Part shown: positions 36,458-48,533 of the stretch, piece by piece
Layout: every line of letters starts with the position of its first letter
Position numbering within the stretch: position 1 is the stretch's first letter
Source of the DNA: Salvator merianae
Taxonomy: Eukaryota; Chordata; Lepidosauria; Squamata; Teiidae
DNA length: 64,000 nt
Assembly (NCBI GenBank): GCA_003586115.2
Contig: QVOM02000025.1
Coordinates: forward strand, 84,943,521 to 85,007,520
Reading direction: 5' to 3'
Made by a program: the position numbers and the translations under genes
Notes under the pieces: generated by a model
Database searches by the model: none
Seen by the model: the letters and a program-made list of their open reading frames with translations, nothing else
What the model was told of the DNA's origin: nothing

Positions 36458-37740
36458 CTACTTACACTTTATCCTTAGTGAGCAATTCTGCACCAGTTGC
36501 AACTTCTGAACCATCTTCAAGTGCAGCCCCATGTAAAGTGCATTACAGTAATCCAATCTGGAAGTTGCCAAAGCATGGATTACTGTGCCCAGATTATCTC
36601 TGTCCAGAAGGGCTCGTAGTTGGTGAACCAGCCGTAGCCAGACGTATGCATTCTTGGCCACTGCTTCCACCTGAGTTTCAAGTGTAAGCACAGAGTCCAA
36701 GAGTACACCCAGAGTCTGAACCTATCCTTTCCAGGGCAAAGCAACCCCATCACGGGTCAGATGTCTTCCAACTTCATGGACCCGAGACCCTCTGACACAC
36801 AGTACCTCCATCTTGTCTGGATTCAGCTTCAATTTATTGGCCCTCATCCAGCGCATTACTGCTTCCAGGCACCTGTCCAACATTTCAACCACCTGTCCTG
36901 ATTCAGATGGCACAGATATGTAGAGCTGGGTGTCATCTGCATATTGATGACATCTGACTCCTAATCTCCTGATGACCTCCCCCAGTGGCTTCATATCGAT
37001 ATTGAAAATCATGGGAGGTAAGATCAACCCCTGAGGAACCCCACAACTGAGTTCCCAGGATAACGAGCAGGAATCTCCCACAACTACCTTCTGGAATTGG
37101 CTTCAGAGATAGGAGCGGAATCACTGTAACACAGTGCCTCCAACTCCTAAACTCTGTAGTCTCTCCAGAAGGATATCGTGATCAATGGTGTCAAAAGCCG
37201 CCGAGAGATCCAGGAGAACCAATAGGGACACATTCCCCTTTCTTTCTCTTGGAGAAGGTCTTCAAGTAGGGCAACCAAGGTGGTTTCTGTGCTGTAACCA
37301 GACCTGAAGCCAGATTGAAATGGGCCTAGATAATCAGCTTCTTCCAAGCATGCTTGTAGTTGAACAGCTACGACACTCTGTAATACCTTACTCAGAAATG
37401 GTATGTTGGCCACTGGGCGATAGTTGTTTAAACATCTGGATTCAGGGAGGACTTCTTGAGGAGGGGCTGTACCACTGCATCTTTAAGAGCCAGCGGGACC
37501 ACCCCATCTCTCAAGGAGGCATTTACTACTCCCTGGACCCACCCGGTCATATCCTCCTTGCTAGCTTTTATCAACCAAGAAGGGCAAGGATCTAGAGGGC
37601 ATGTAGTAGGTTGAACTCTAGCAAGCAGCTTGTCCACATCCTCAGGCGGCAATAATTGAAACTGATCCAAAGTAACTGAACCAGACGGTTCTCTGGACAC
37701 TTCCTCTGGATTATTCTCAACTGTGGCATCCAATCCCCCA
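36458..37740 (-). pseudogene. L2-like LINE reverse transcriptase, broken, YADD retained
   Basis: Minus-strand frames run in order. PPEDVDKLLARVQPTTCPLD (37733-37428) is the N-terminal L2 signature. NIPFLSKVLQSVVAVQLQA and [20 protein letters not shown] follow (37413-37147). CGVPQGLILPP with YADDTQLYIS comes next (37081-36722), with the catalytic box intact. RLDYCNALYMGLHLKMVQK closes it (36700-36458). Three frame breaks separate these blocks and the endonuclease is missing, so it is a 5'-truncated dead copy. A short palindrome GTAGGCCTTA-acg-TAAGGCCTAC lies just past its 3' side (36440-36462). L2 clade is inferred from the motif wording. Confidence 0.88.
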
Positions 37741-37744
37741 CGAA

Positions 37745-39441
37745 TCTGACATTTAAAACATTAAATATGTTTTAGTGTTTGCTTTCCTATATGTTGGGAA
37801 TTGTCTCGGGACCTCCAGGTGAAGTGTAGGATACAAATGTTATAAATTAATAAGAGCACAGTAAGCAGGGAGAAGTTTAAAGCACAAGAAAATTGGACCA
37901 ATGGAAAATATTGTAGCAGACATGTGTCCTGCTTTAGATCAGCTTGGCATGGGACCCATTGATTAAGTTGGATGCAGAGGCACAATTGCCTGAAAACTTT
38001 ATTGATGTAACAGAATCCTTCATCTTTATTTCTTTCCTAAATAGGTGTGGCACAATCCAGAGTCAGATTAGTGGCACTGGTGAAGGTTACTCTAAAATAC
38101 CTACAACTACTTTTTCTCATCATATTTAATAAATGTCTTTGAATTTATGAAGCTTTCATAATGAATAATGGAGAGTGCCTGAATGTCATAGGTCAGGAGG
38201 CCAGACAGATTCATGTGTAGGCTATTTTACAAACATTGATTCACTGGAGAAAAAAAGAAAAGCTTATTTTCTACAAGATTTCATAAATCCAATTAACTGT
38301 GCTGCAAAAGGCCAGAAACGGGAGGACAACCTCTCCATTTATACCATTGCAGTTATGAAACTAACCATTTCTAGGGAAGCAAAAAGAACAGCTACTACTT
38401 TGATGCATTTATTGGCTCTGGTACGATAGCATAAACATACAAAATGAGACACAAGCAATGCAACACACATAACTTTGCTCTAAAGAATGACAAATAATAC
38501 AAGCATTCTTACTCACAGTAAGACAGCAATTATAAACAATATACTTTTGCCCAGAGCAATCTTCCCCACCACATTACAGCATTTTAGAGACGTAATGCTA
38601 GCGGGGAGTCCACAGAAGTTCTGTTTTCAGTAACAATGGACAGGGATCCAAGCTTCCCTCCTGGACTGTGTTTATGAGAAATTTTGTCTCCTGGTTTGCA
38701 GCAGAAGACGGATTATCACAGTGCTATTTTAGCAAGGTGTACATCAGTCAGAAAACCCCTTCTCTCCTACTCAAAATAGTAGCTGGCTATCTGTTGCAAC
38801 AGCCACAAAGCGTGAGAAAAACATGTTACAAAGGTAGATCTTCTCACTCTTTCAAATACAGCAACATTTTATATAATGGCCCATATATCCTTTTTTTATT
38901 GTGGTGGCTATATATCCTTATTTTGCACCTCCTTCAAGTAGCCTCTCCAGAGTTGCAATATATTCTCTGACATTAAAAAGAACAAAAAAACCCACCAGCT
39001 GTTTTATGATAACTATTAGAACTATGCACAATGCCAGAGTCTGGCGACACTGGATTTTATAGTGTTGCTACCCTTCACTATTACATGGTTTCCGGCTGAG
39101 TAATTCTGGAAATGGATTGGGTTTGGATCAACACAATTTAAGGAGCTTAAGAGAAAAATTCCCATCAGAATCTTTTCTTTTCCACTCTTGTTCCACTGCT
39201 GATTGGTTCCTGTAATGAACCACATAGGTTGCCTTCAACCACGTAGTTACTGGGGGTTTGGATGCATTTGGGGACGGTAAGCAATGACAGGAATTCACTC
39301 AAGCTAGGAACAGAGCACACACAGCACTGATGAGGAAGGACCTTGAATGTAATCACACCTGCCATATATGGTATCAAAATTTCTAGTCTAGAAAAATAAT
39401 TCCACGTATTAGGATGGCGTGCCTTGAATCTTATGTTTTAC
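37745..39441. other. unique AT-rich DNA
   Basis: No gene or repeat termini recognised. Open frames of 60-100 residues carry no domain. Confidence 0.45.
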
Positions 39442-39444
39442 AAT

Positions 39445-40025
39445 GGGCCTTTTCACACTGAGCTCCATAGTCTGTTCCCAGTAGTTGGCTTCGGACTGGA
39501 GGGTTGGAGAACGCTGGCTGCCCTTCACACTCCCAGCCAGAGGAATGGACCTGAAGCCGACCAGAAGAGGGAACAGTGCGAATGGCAGCTGCTAGTTTGG
39601 TACCGCACTCCGTAACATCGTGCTCCGCTTCGTAACCAGAGGGCTCCTTACGGAACCGGCTTCATAACGGCAGCTAGGCTGCCATGCCCAAAGGGCTATC
39701 CCGGGTGTGAATCTTCGCACCGGGGTGTGAAAACTTTGCACCGGGGTGTGAAGCTTCGGACCACGCATGCGCAGCCGTGCCAGCCATGCCCGGCCGCCAT
39801 TGCAAACGCGGACGGGAGTGCGAAAGCACCGTGCCTGATCTATCTTCACTCCATCGCGCAGGTCGGAATGAAGACAAGCTTTTACTTGTCTTGCCTTACC
39901 CAGGATCAGGTATGAATCGGGTATGAAGTGGTTCGGATCGGGTGAGGCGCGCACTCGCGGCAGTGCGAAAGCTCCGTTCCAGCGAACGGACAAGAACGTT
40001 CCACCGCCGCAGTGCGAAAAGGCCC
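39445..40025. mobile_element. CpG-rich Harbinger-like element (monomer)
   Basis: A 581-bp element with ends GGGCCTTTTCACACT and AGTGCGAAAAGGCCC, inverted with one mismatch. It has high CpG compared with its flanks. At 39703-39765 a 20-21 bp unit of the form GGGTGTGAA-NCTTCGCACC is repeated three times. Flanking trinucleotides AAT and ACT match 2/3. It is the single-copy reference for the dimer at 61851-63119. No transposase; the 133-residue minus frame has no domain. Confidence 0.72.
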
Positions 40026-40028
40026 ACT

Positions 40029-41231
40029 ATATACTAAAGGGTCACATGCAACTGCTTCTGCTTTAGCACAAAAGCTCATGGACTCAGGGAGTCTGGTTAG
40101 GACACCTTTTAGAGGTTGTATTGATACATTACTGCACTAGGATCCAGCAACCCTATAACCCTATGTAGTAAATTGAGGTTGCTTTCCTGGGATGATCTTC
40201 TTTTTCCCAACACAGTTAACACAAATTTTATTTGGGGCCATTGCAATGCTATTTAAAGTAGTAGCCATGTGGATGGGCTGTGGATCAGGATGGTATGCAT
40301 TCAAAGGGTAGATCCTGGAGACCCAAGAGCTAGCAATGAAGTGCTGCGCAAGTTTGCAACCCCTTCTCAAGAATATTTGAACCTCTAAGGATTCTGGATA
40401 CTAGATCCAGAAAAGGGGGGACTGTGGAAGAAAAGTTAAGTCTGGAAGGTTTAGGGGTTTCCAATATGGATGGTTAATAAACTTCATGAATTTAATAAGC
40501 AGCATCTCGAATTTACTAGAAGGTGAAAGCAGTTTGCAAAGGAAAATTTGCAATTGGCTTACAATATGTTGCAAGGAATTTTCGTAATCAGGTACATACC
40601 CAGTGTTCTAAAGAATGCAGAACCTGAGTCTGCGGTCACGTCTGAATAATATTTCCTGAGTTGCATTTCTCTACTATAAAATCCCTTGCTGTACTTGTAA
40701 TAGGTTAAGCAACAAGATTAGCTTGTTTGCTTCCTCTGTGCACATGAGAAATGTGAAATAAACATACTTTGTCTGAAAGCATTGTTGATATGTCAAACAG
40801 GGTTTAATGTCTTGAACACAAGGCACTTTAAGATCTGCAAAAAGGAAGAACTGCAAAGTCATGCTTACCTAATGAGAATATCCAGGTGCTGAAAAGGTCA
40901 AGACCAATTAAGTTATTAGTTGACCTAAATTATCCAAAAGCAATGATTGGATGTATATATGTATATAAGACTGCTTGCTTGGTTAGGTGTTGTTGGGGGA
41001 TGATGGTGAAGGAATGTTGTTTGTGACTGCACACTGTATTGGAATAAATCATGGTTGCCTTTTACATGCTTTTAATGTAAGTGTGATTCCTATATTACAA
41101 AGCTTTACATGTGGAATATTAGAAATACTAGTTATTTAGATTTCTTCTCTGTGTTACTGCTATCTGCTGGCTGCAATAAGCATTCTCTGCTTTGTAAGTA
41201 TGAATTTTCTTTAACATCTCCTATGATACTG
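40029..41231. other. unique DNA
   Basis: No gene or repeat termini recognised. Confidence 0.45.
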
Positions 41232-41239
41232 GTTGCAAT

Positions 41240-41425
41240 CAGTGCTGGACAGTGGCTTTAAGCCTTGGTGTTCACACCCCATGAGGAGTGTGTCATGATC
41301 ATTCATGGGGCCTCTGGGCCTCCATACTGCTGAGGCAGTATGGAGGCCTGGAGGCCCCGCGAACGGCCATGCTGTGCTTCACGTCGGGCATGAGTGCCAA
41401 GGCTTAAAGCTGCCAGCCACCACTG
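41240..41425. mobile_element. foldback hAT MITE
   Basis: A 186-bp palindrome-like element with ends CAGTGCTGGACAGTGGCTTT and CTTAAAGCTGCCAGCCACCACTG. The central arms 'ctgggcctccatactgc' and 'gcagtatggaggcctgg' are almost perfect complements with a 4-base loop. The flanks GTTGCAAT and GTCACAAT match 6/8. Confidence 0.8.
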
Positions 41426-41875
41426 GTCACAATATAGGGCAAAAATTATATTGCCTTACATATGATGCATAAAACAACAACAAAGCCTTTTGGTCAACAC
41501 ATTTGAACATGGTGGAAAGCCTACAGAGCGTTGAGTGCTTCCCTCAACAAGTCCGGCCTCTGTACTAAATGGCGAGAGGTAGATAAACATCACTGAGCCC
41601 CAAGAAAATGAAGCAGAAGACCCAACAGCACAGTATCCATGTAGTGACCACCATTTCTGGCCCCTTCATGGGCAGAACCATGCATGTGTTGTCAGAGAGT
41701 TTTGATATGCCTGTGTGCTGTCTCTGCATGCAAGTGCAATATGACTTCAGAAAGAGAGCAGAACTGGCAGGTGCTGCATAGAGCTTATGCATGTGAGTCC
41801 TCACTTAATTTCCTCATGACTCACCTGCATTTTACTCTTGCTATCTTAGAGACAGTGGACTTGCTGGAGAAACAC

Positions 41876-42067
41876 TAGTGGTGGCCTGTGGCTTTAAGGG
41901 CAGGTGTTGGGAACCCACAGGAAGGGGGCAACCACTGTTTGCAGGGCCTCTGGGCCTCAGTACTGTTGCAGCTGCAACAGTATGGAGGCCCAGAGGCCCC
42001 ATGAACAGCGATCATCCCCTTCCCGTGGGTTCCCAACACCCACCCTTAAAGTGACGGGCCGCCATTG
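41876..42067. mobile_element. foldback hAT MITE
   Basis: A 192-bp member with ends TAGTGGTGGCCTGTGGCTTT and GTGACGGGCCGCCATTG. The central arms 'ggcctcagtactgttgcag' and 'ctgcaacagtatggaggcc' pair. The flanks AGAAACAC (41868-41875) and GGAAACAC (42068-42075) match 7/8. Confidence 0.85.
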
Positions 42068-42476
42068 GGAAACACACAAATGTAGCCTCTCTACCCTGCT
42101 TGGTCATGCCAAACAAAAGTTCAGTACAAGCCTAGAAACAAGCAAAAAAGAGACAAAAGGCAGAGATGGAAAAGGACCACTTATGAATTGAGATGAGAAC
42201 TCAAGGATGCTATAACTGTCCTTTGGTTAGCAAGAGAAGCAGCAAATTGAAATCTGATGCTATGAATTGACCATCATATTAGCAAGGTTGTTATACACGG
42301 AGAGTTTAAGCTTAAAATATCATCAATTAATGGCAGTTAAGAATGAAGCAATGGTCATTTTGCACACATCTTAATAACAGGAATGGGATTTTGTTGGAAG
42401 AAAAAAATGCATTGTTCAACCAAGTAAGCAAGAAACACAGTAACACAAGAGGCAGTGTAAAGAGAGGCCAATCTAG

Positions 42477-42825
42477 GGGCCTTTTCTCACTGACCAGGCT
42501 GGGATAGTCCTAGCAGTGCAACGCCCATTCCCACTGTGAGTGCTAGAACAGTCACTTACTGGCCCACCAGCACTTACAGTGTGAATGCAGGTTCAATTGG
42601 TATGGCAACAGTCACAGAAACATCTGGAAGAGCGTGCAAACACTGCTGACTGGGAGCTGTCCAGTTGCTCCCGGTCAAGGTGTGGACAGGGTTTTAGCTG
42701 TCCACAGCTAGTAGCATCCAGAAGTGGCTGGAGACACTTTCAGCTGCAGCTGCTGTAGCAGACTGTGGATGCACTTAAGTAGGGAGTGTCTGCATGCTCA
42801 CTAAAAGGTAAGTGCGAACAGGCCC
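42477..42825. mobile_element. Harbinger-like element
   Basis: A 349-bp element with ends GGGCCTTTTCTCACTGACC and GGTAAGTGCGAACAGGCCC. It has the family interior 'ggtatggcaacagtcacaga' and 'gtccacagctagtag'. Flanks TAG/AAG match 2/3. Confidence 0.65.
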
Positions 42826-44112
42826 AAGGTTAAAGATGGGCAATCATTCCAGCAATGCAATGTTCCTGAATCAGTAAAGCCACAAAAATAGGGGCGTGCC
42901 AAACTGTAGTGGGTAAGAAGTTTGTTTCTTAAATATTGTTTGGAGAGGCCCTCCATTATTGCCTTCTCTGTGGGCATGGCTGCATTATGGCCATACACTG
43001 TCTCAGTGAACATCACTGCACGTGCACACAACACCATTGCGCAGACACAGGTGCACGTTGAGGCTCTTGGTGTCTGCACAATGATCTTGTGGGCCTGCGT
43101 GATGTTGCATGATCCCTCCTTCCTTTCTTTAACTAATATTGCTAGCAGCATCTGCATTCTCTTGAAGGATGTCTCGGTATGCCACTTACGCCATAAAGAG
43201 TTTATTACTCTCACCCTCCCATCATGTCATCCTGACATTCACCTTGTCTGCAGTTTTACACAATCAAAGATCAAGTGCCAATCATGACCTCTTTCTTTGC
43301 CCACCCCACCAGATGATCAAGATGCACAAGTATGTTTACATTTTGTTTTTTAAAAAATCATACCCTCTGTTACAGGCCATGCTCTGGGTGTGAGTTGTTT
43401 TGGGAATTAGCTTACCCAGGCATTAGACCTTTTTAAGGATTGATTGTTCAGGCCAGGTTTTAATAACAGTAAACTGACATAAAAAGTCCAAATAAAGATG
43501 AGGTAATCCTTGAAAAGAATGGTGCATCTTTATTAGAACCCAGCAAAAATACTTGAAATCCAAAGAAATAGCAATAAACAATGTAATTTGTTAGAATTAG
43601 CTAGTTTCATAGGTAGCATAGGTAGTTAGGCACTTGGAAAAGGAAAAGGAAAAGGCTTGGTTCCAAACTTAAGTAAGGAGACCTAGTGTGTGTGTATGAG
43701 TGGAGGGGGGGAAGAGTCTGGAAGAACCTAGCAATGGAGACTAGAAAGGTTCCTAGCACTAAAGGGTAAATCTCACCCATCTGTAGTCTTCTCCAGGTAG
43801 ATTTTCACCATGCCAAAAAGGAAAATTTTGGGGGAAAGATGCATAGGTCTCTTGCAGGCAAATGGGTTAAAAATCAGAGAGTGGGAAGTGGCAGAGTCTC
43901 CACAGTCCTCACTCCTTTAGAAAAGAAACAGCTCTTTTGCCAAGGGGCATGGAAAGAAATATAGAAATCCCTCATCAAGTGAAATCAGAAAAATAAAACT
44001 GCAAAGCAAACAGTAGGATCAAGCATCTTCTTAGAAAAATCCATTCCATCTCCATTTCAGGAGGGAGGTAAAAGCAGCTCCCAGGCAGGGAAAATGCAAG
44101 CCCTGGGTGGGG
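42826..44112. other. no confident feature
   Basis: Two overlapping open frames (121 residues plus, 137 residues minus, about 42800-43290) lie on opposite strands with no domain; low stop density is the simplest reading. The rest is AT-rich unique DNA. Confidence 0.4.
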
Positions 44113-44196
44113 CCTGCCATAGTTCCTACTAGCATGCAGATGGTAGGTCCCTATTCCAGGATATAATCTAGCATAAGGCCAAGTGCAGAAAGGGCC
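44113..44196. mobile_element. right half of a GGCCCTTTCTGCACTTG MITE
   Basis: Contains 'atgcagatggtaggtccc', 'tattccaggatataatct' and the terminus CCAAGTGCAGAAAGGGCC, aligned with the right half of 6573-6752. Confidence 0.6.
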
Positions 44197-44424
44197 AATG
44201 TGTTCAGTAGTGCTCCAATATACAACATGTTATATTGTAACATGTTCAGTATTAGTCCAAAATAACATCTCTAACAGCTAGGTGGTCATGTTTGTGTGTA
44301 TTTGTGTGTGATTTGATTTGCCAAGCTGCTAAGGCTGAGCAAGATGAGTCATGTTGGCAACCGCGCACAGCTGGCAGACGAAGAAGGAAAAGAAGAGGAA
44401 TGGCTCAGAAAGAGTAAAAGGAAG

Positions 44425-44635
44425 CAGCCACAGCTGCCAGCTTTAAGCCCGGGTATTCACACCCTGTGCAAAGCATGCCCTGGCTGTTCATGGGGCCTCC
44501 AGGCCTCTGTACTGCCACAGCAAGTCTCCTAGTGACCTGCTGCGGCAGTACAGAGTCTCGGAGGCCCTGCAAACAGCCATGGTGCGCTTTGCGTAGGGCG
44601 TGAACACCTGGGCCTAAAGTTGGCGGCCACCGCTG
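44425..44635. mobile_element. foldback hAT MITE, perfect 8-bp TSD
   Basis: A 211-bp element with ends CAGCCACAGCTGCCAGCTTT and TTGGCGGCCACCGCTG. It is flanked by identical AAAGGAAG at 44417-44424 and 44636-44643. It shows the family's central 'ggcctctgtactgccac' / 'gcggcagtacagagtc' arms. The perfect duplication fixes this family as hAT-type by target-site length. Confidence 0.88.
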
Positions 44636-44643
44636 AAAGGAAG

Positions 44644-45657
44644 GGAAGCCACTTTTCAGCTGTTCACTCTGAGTAAGAAAGCTCTCATAGAAAAAGAACC
44701 AGCCTCTGCGCCTTCATTTTTGGCTTCCCTTTTTGTCTGCTTGTCATAATAATGGTAACATTTCAGTGCTTTATTATCTACTCAATTACCTTTGTGCTGT
44801 AATGGGTGATAAAAGAACTCCTCTAAAAATCTGTAGTATTCTCCTTTCATTCTCCCCCGCCTTGTCTTATTTTACCATTTAACAATCAGCGAGGGTGTGG
44901 GGAGGGTGAAATGGGGGCCTGGCAAAGAAAACAAGATGGGACTCTCAAACCATGTAGACTACAACCAAAAACATACACTGAGTGCAAAACTGAATAAAGG
45001 TGGCACTCAATGGCTCCCTTAACATTTCCAAAGCCCGTTTGTGGGCAAGAGGAAAATGCAAGAACTTATTTAGATCCTAAAATCGCCTCTCACCATCCCT
45101 GCCAAATGGCAGGGCAATAGCGTGGGACAAAAATGCACCCTTAGGTGTCTGGATGCTTGTTCCCATGATGGTGTGCCTGACTGCCAGCCCCCCATGCATG
45201 CACAGTGGCCGTTTCTGGACAGGTTTTGTCTCCCAAAGTAAGAAAAAGCAATCAATGAACCTGAAACACAAAACCAAGAAAAAACCCAAAAGTTCTAGCC
45301 TTGCACTCTATAATGAATAAATAAGCTACAAATAAAGCTGTAAATAAGATATTGCAGAATAACCATAAGCTACACTGATGCACAAACATAATCATAAAAA
45401 TAATGAAGATAAGATAAGTTTTTTTTCACAGATATAGGGTCACTGTTCTTTTCTAGTGCTTTTCTCCATGAAGTGTAGTCAGGGATATTGAAGATGTGTC
45501 TTCTCGTATCCCTACAGGAAGTGCAGATGCCAGAATGCCAGAAATAGCATAAACAAGATAATAATACAAATAAGATTATTTTTATCTTGTACGCAGAGAT
45601 ATACAATACATGCAATTATTATTGCTTTTTGTCCACTGAAGTCATTGAGACAGAGTC
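44644..45657. other. no recognised feature
   Basis: AT-rich unique DNA. The part at 45415-45520 ('tagtgcttttctccatgaag...atccctacag') resembles, inverted, 45890-45970, so a small diverged inverted pair flanks the palindromic MITE at 45661. Confidence 0.4.
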
Positions 45658-45660
45658 TAA

Positions 45661-45794
45661 GGCTGCATCCAGACATTGCTTATTTATTCCACTGTATTTG
45701 GATATTCCAGAATAAAGCCTGGATATTCTGGAATATTCAGGCTTTATTCTGGAATATCCAAATACAGTGGAATAAATAATATCTGGATGCAGGC
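45661..45794. mobile_element. 134-bp near-perfect palindromic MITE, TSD TAA
   Basis: The two arms (45661-45723 and 45731-45794) are almost exact reverse complements, with key words GGCTGCATCCAGACATT, TTATTCCACTGTATTTGG and ATATTCCAGAATAAAGCC. The loop is only a few bases. The element is flanked by TAA on both sides (45658-45660, 45795-45797), the canonical PIF/Harbinger target. Confidence 0.85.
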
Positions 45795-45797
45795 TAA

Positions 45798-47242
45798 GTT
45801 GAAACACACCTGCCAGAGTGTTGTGAATACTGAGAAATTTCACTGGTCATATTTCTACTTCGGTCCTTGGCATTTTGGCATCAGAACTCTGTGCAGGGAT
45901 ATGAGAAGACACACCTTCAGTACCCCTAACTACGATTCACAGAGAGCAAGCACTGGAAAAGGACAATGATCCCATATCCGTGATAGCCTCATCTTATCTT
46001 CATTGTTTTTTATGATGGTAGATCAATGTAGCTTATGGTTATAGTATTATTTACAACTTTGTAGTTTATTTCTTATAGAGTGCATTGGCTTGGAACTTTT
46101 TATTGTCTTCCAGTTTTGGCCCCACACCTGAGTGGTGCGCATTTCTAGGCTGAAGATTGCAGAGGCAAGTGTTCAGACAGGTAAATTTGTATTGCTATTC
46201 TGGGAAAAAACTCATGATGGGAGTTGATTTTCTCTAGTGATAAGGCAGGATTCCATTCTCTTTTCCTGGGTCTATGTTGAGATTGTCACAGATATGTGTG
46301 GCAATCTCAGCATACCCCTGGGATAATCTCACATCTGGCTGTGCCCTGCTTATACAACACACAGCAGAAAGCCAGATTCCCACAGAGGTTAATGTATCTA
46401 TGCCTTCTACAATGTCTGAAGGTATCTGTCTGCTCTTCAAACTGACTAGTAAATAAAGTTACTTTTTCAGCAGCTTTGCAGGTTAAAAACACACACACAC
46501 AAAAAAAATCTTCATGTGCTGATCTTTACAGGGAATACCTTCTGAGTGTGCAAAATTATATTCACTACAATATTTGCTAACAGCATTAGTTGTCTTCTAC
46601 CAGATGGCCAGTTCCAGATCATTCCAGATGGGAAATCTTCCTTTTACATATATACAAATCCTTCTGGATCCTGTCCACACGGCCATCTGTAAAGATGATA
46701 TTTGATCACTCTAATCTAGGCTGCACATTTGCCCTGGGGAATAGGTAATAGATATATGCATGGGATTATAATGAGACATTCCAACACTCTGAATACCCAG
46801 CATGTTTCACTGAACATTTCTTTCCTGTTCAAGAACTAAAATCACCATTTACATAAGGAAATATATCAGAAGCAGATAATATTGTATAAAGAAAGAAAAA
46901 TGTTAGATGAACACACAGAGAGAGAAACATATAAATGGATCTCTTGCTCAGTTCCATTTATTATTGTATGTAAAAACCTCTGATTGTAATGATTATAACC
47001 ACCTGAGATAGGAATAATGGGTGGAAGGATGCAAAATACCAGCTTAGTTCTAAATATGTAACCTCAATGCTCTTTTATTTAATATTTTTTATATTCCATT
47101 TTTCTTCGACCATGGAACTGCCACACAGAGACATAGGATTTTCATAGAGTTCTAGACTTTCCTTAACATCAGAGCTGCTGCTGAAATGGAAGTTCAAAGA
47201 ACTAACTCCTGCTTCCAAACTTGTACTGAGGATGGAAATAAT
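45798..47242. other. no recognised feature
   Basis: AT-rich. A short (CA)n near 46489-46500 is followed by A's. No coding similarity. Confidence 0.45.
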
Positions 47243-47245
47243 TTA

Positions 47246-47769
47246 GGCAGCTTCCACATTGTGAGTTGATGCAGACACCAGTCTTGGTCCAGGTTGCTCA
47301 ATCTGGGCCAAGACTGGAAGAGGGCATGATAGCATGTGCTGGGGGCCAATTGTTCTGCAGAGGCCTCATCCCAGCTTTCTTTGGAGGCTGGGAAACAAAA
47401 GTTCCCCAGCCTCTAAAGCTACAGGCCAGGAGAAATTTGTGGCACAGCATCAATGTCCTATATCCAGGGCCATTTCCTGAGCTGAAGTAAGTGACCCTGG
47501 GTTGCATGTGCCACTTGAGTCACTCTAGACATCCACCTGGCTGGGAATCCTGGTGAATGGTTGGTGCGGCCCACATTCTGGAAATGTTGGGGAAACTACT
47601 TTGGAGGCCTCCCTGGAATAATGTTTACATTGAAGAGTACTCCAAACTAAAGGCCCATGAGGTCAGAGATTCTCTATAAGTATGGCCTTCAAGGGACTGC
47701 TCTATCAAGCAGAAGCAGTAATCCACAGCAGGAGCTAACCCAGTCCAACTGAACAATGTGGAAGCTGCC
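47246..47769. mobile_element. TIR element with perfect 16-bp ends, superfamily unclear
   Basis: Ends GGCAGCTTCCACATTG and CAATGTGGAAGCTGCC are perfect inverted repeats 524 bp apart. TA precedes and follows the element, which would fit a 2-bp TA duplication; the trinucleotides TTA and TAT do not match. Diverged relatives lie at 26820-27300 and in part at 33125-33550. It contains an overlapping Phe/Gly-rich frame of about 70 residues with no domain. Confidence 0.72.
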
Positions 47770-47992
47770 TATGATTCTTTATTGGTAGCCTAAATAAATT
47801 TATATGATCACCAATACTGGAAACCCTTGTTTCAGAAAGACATGAACACCATGTCCTGCCTGTATCCATGTCTTGCTCTAAGCCTTTCATTTGCCACTGA
47901 GAACAGAATACCGGATTAGATGGATCACTTGACCAATATGCCTTTCCTTTTGGACATTATCCAGAAAAGGAAGTGAGTAGCTCAAAGACTAA

Positions 47993-48530
47993 CTCCATTT
48001 CTGCACTTTCCGTATTGGGCTAGTTCAGCACGACCAAACCAGCCTGGAGCTGTTCCAGATGCAGGAATGGCGCTACAGTCCCAGGATAGGCCTTCCATAT
48101 TTGGAAAGCTGTCTTGGGACAGCATCCCACACTTTGGAGATTACACAATCTTTGGAGCCACTTCTGGGTTCACTGAGTGCTAGGACTGAAGTCTTGGTTT
48201 GCCTTGGAAATCCATTTTGGTGATACAATTTGGTGCACCTTCAAAATGGATCCACATGCTAAACTAGAACAGAGGTATGTACCTTTCCATGTTCCCTTCT
48301 ATGGGGCCCTGGAACCCTGTTAATCCTACATTCTGTTAAGGTCTATTTCTGTCCTGGAATTGGTGGCCATTTTGGCCACCTAGACTAGGAGTCCCTCCAC
48401 CCCAATGAGGATGGAATGGCCCAAGGAGGGGGAGAGGGCTTTCTCTTCTGCTCCAGCATGCAGAATAGAGGATCCAAAAGAGGGACAGGCCTTGTGATAT
48501 CCTATTTCAATAGGAAGTACAGAAAGGCCC
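47993..48530. mobile_element. Harbinger-like element, TSD TAA
   Basis: A 538-bp element with left CTCCATTTCTGCACTTTCC and right GGAAGTACAGAAAGGCCC. It is flanked by TAA at 47990-47992 and 48531-48533, the canonical PIF/Harbinger target. The first bases of the left end have diverged from GGGCC. Non-coding. Confidence 0.72.
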
Positions 48531-48533
48531 TAA

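Noticed and set aside
36900..37000. Host telomerase-like or viral RT
   Set aside because: Motif wording and neighbouring blocks are those of an L2-type LINE.
42801..43287. Opposing frames of 137 and 121 residues
   Set aside because: Antisense pair with no recognisable family; explained by low stop density.
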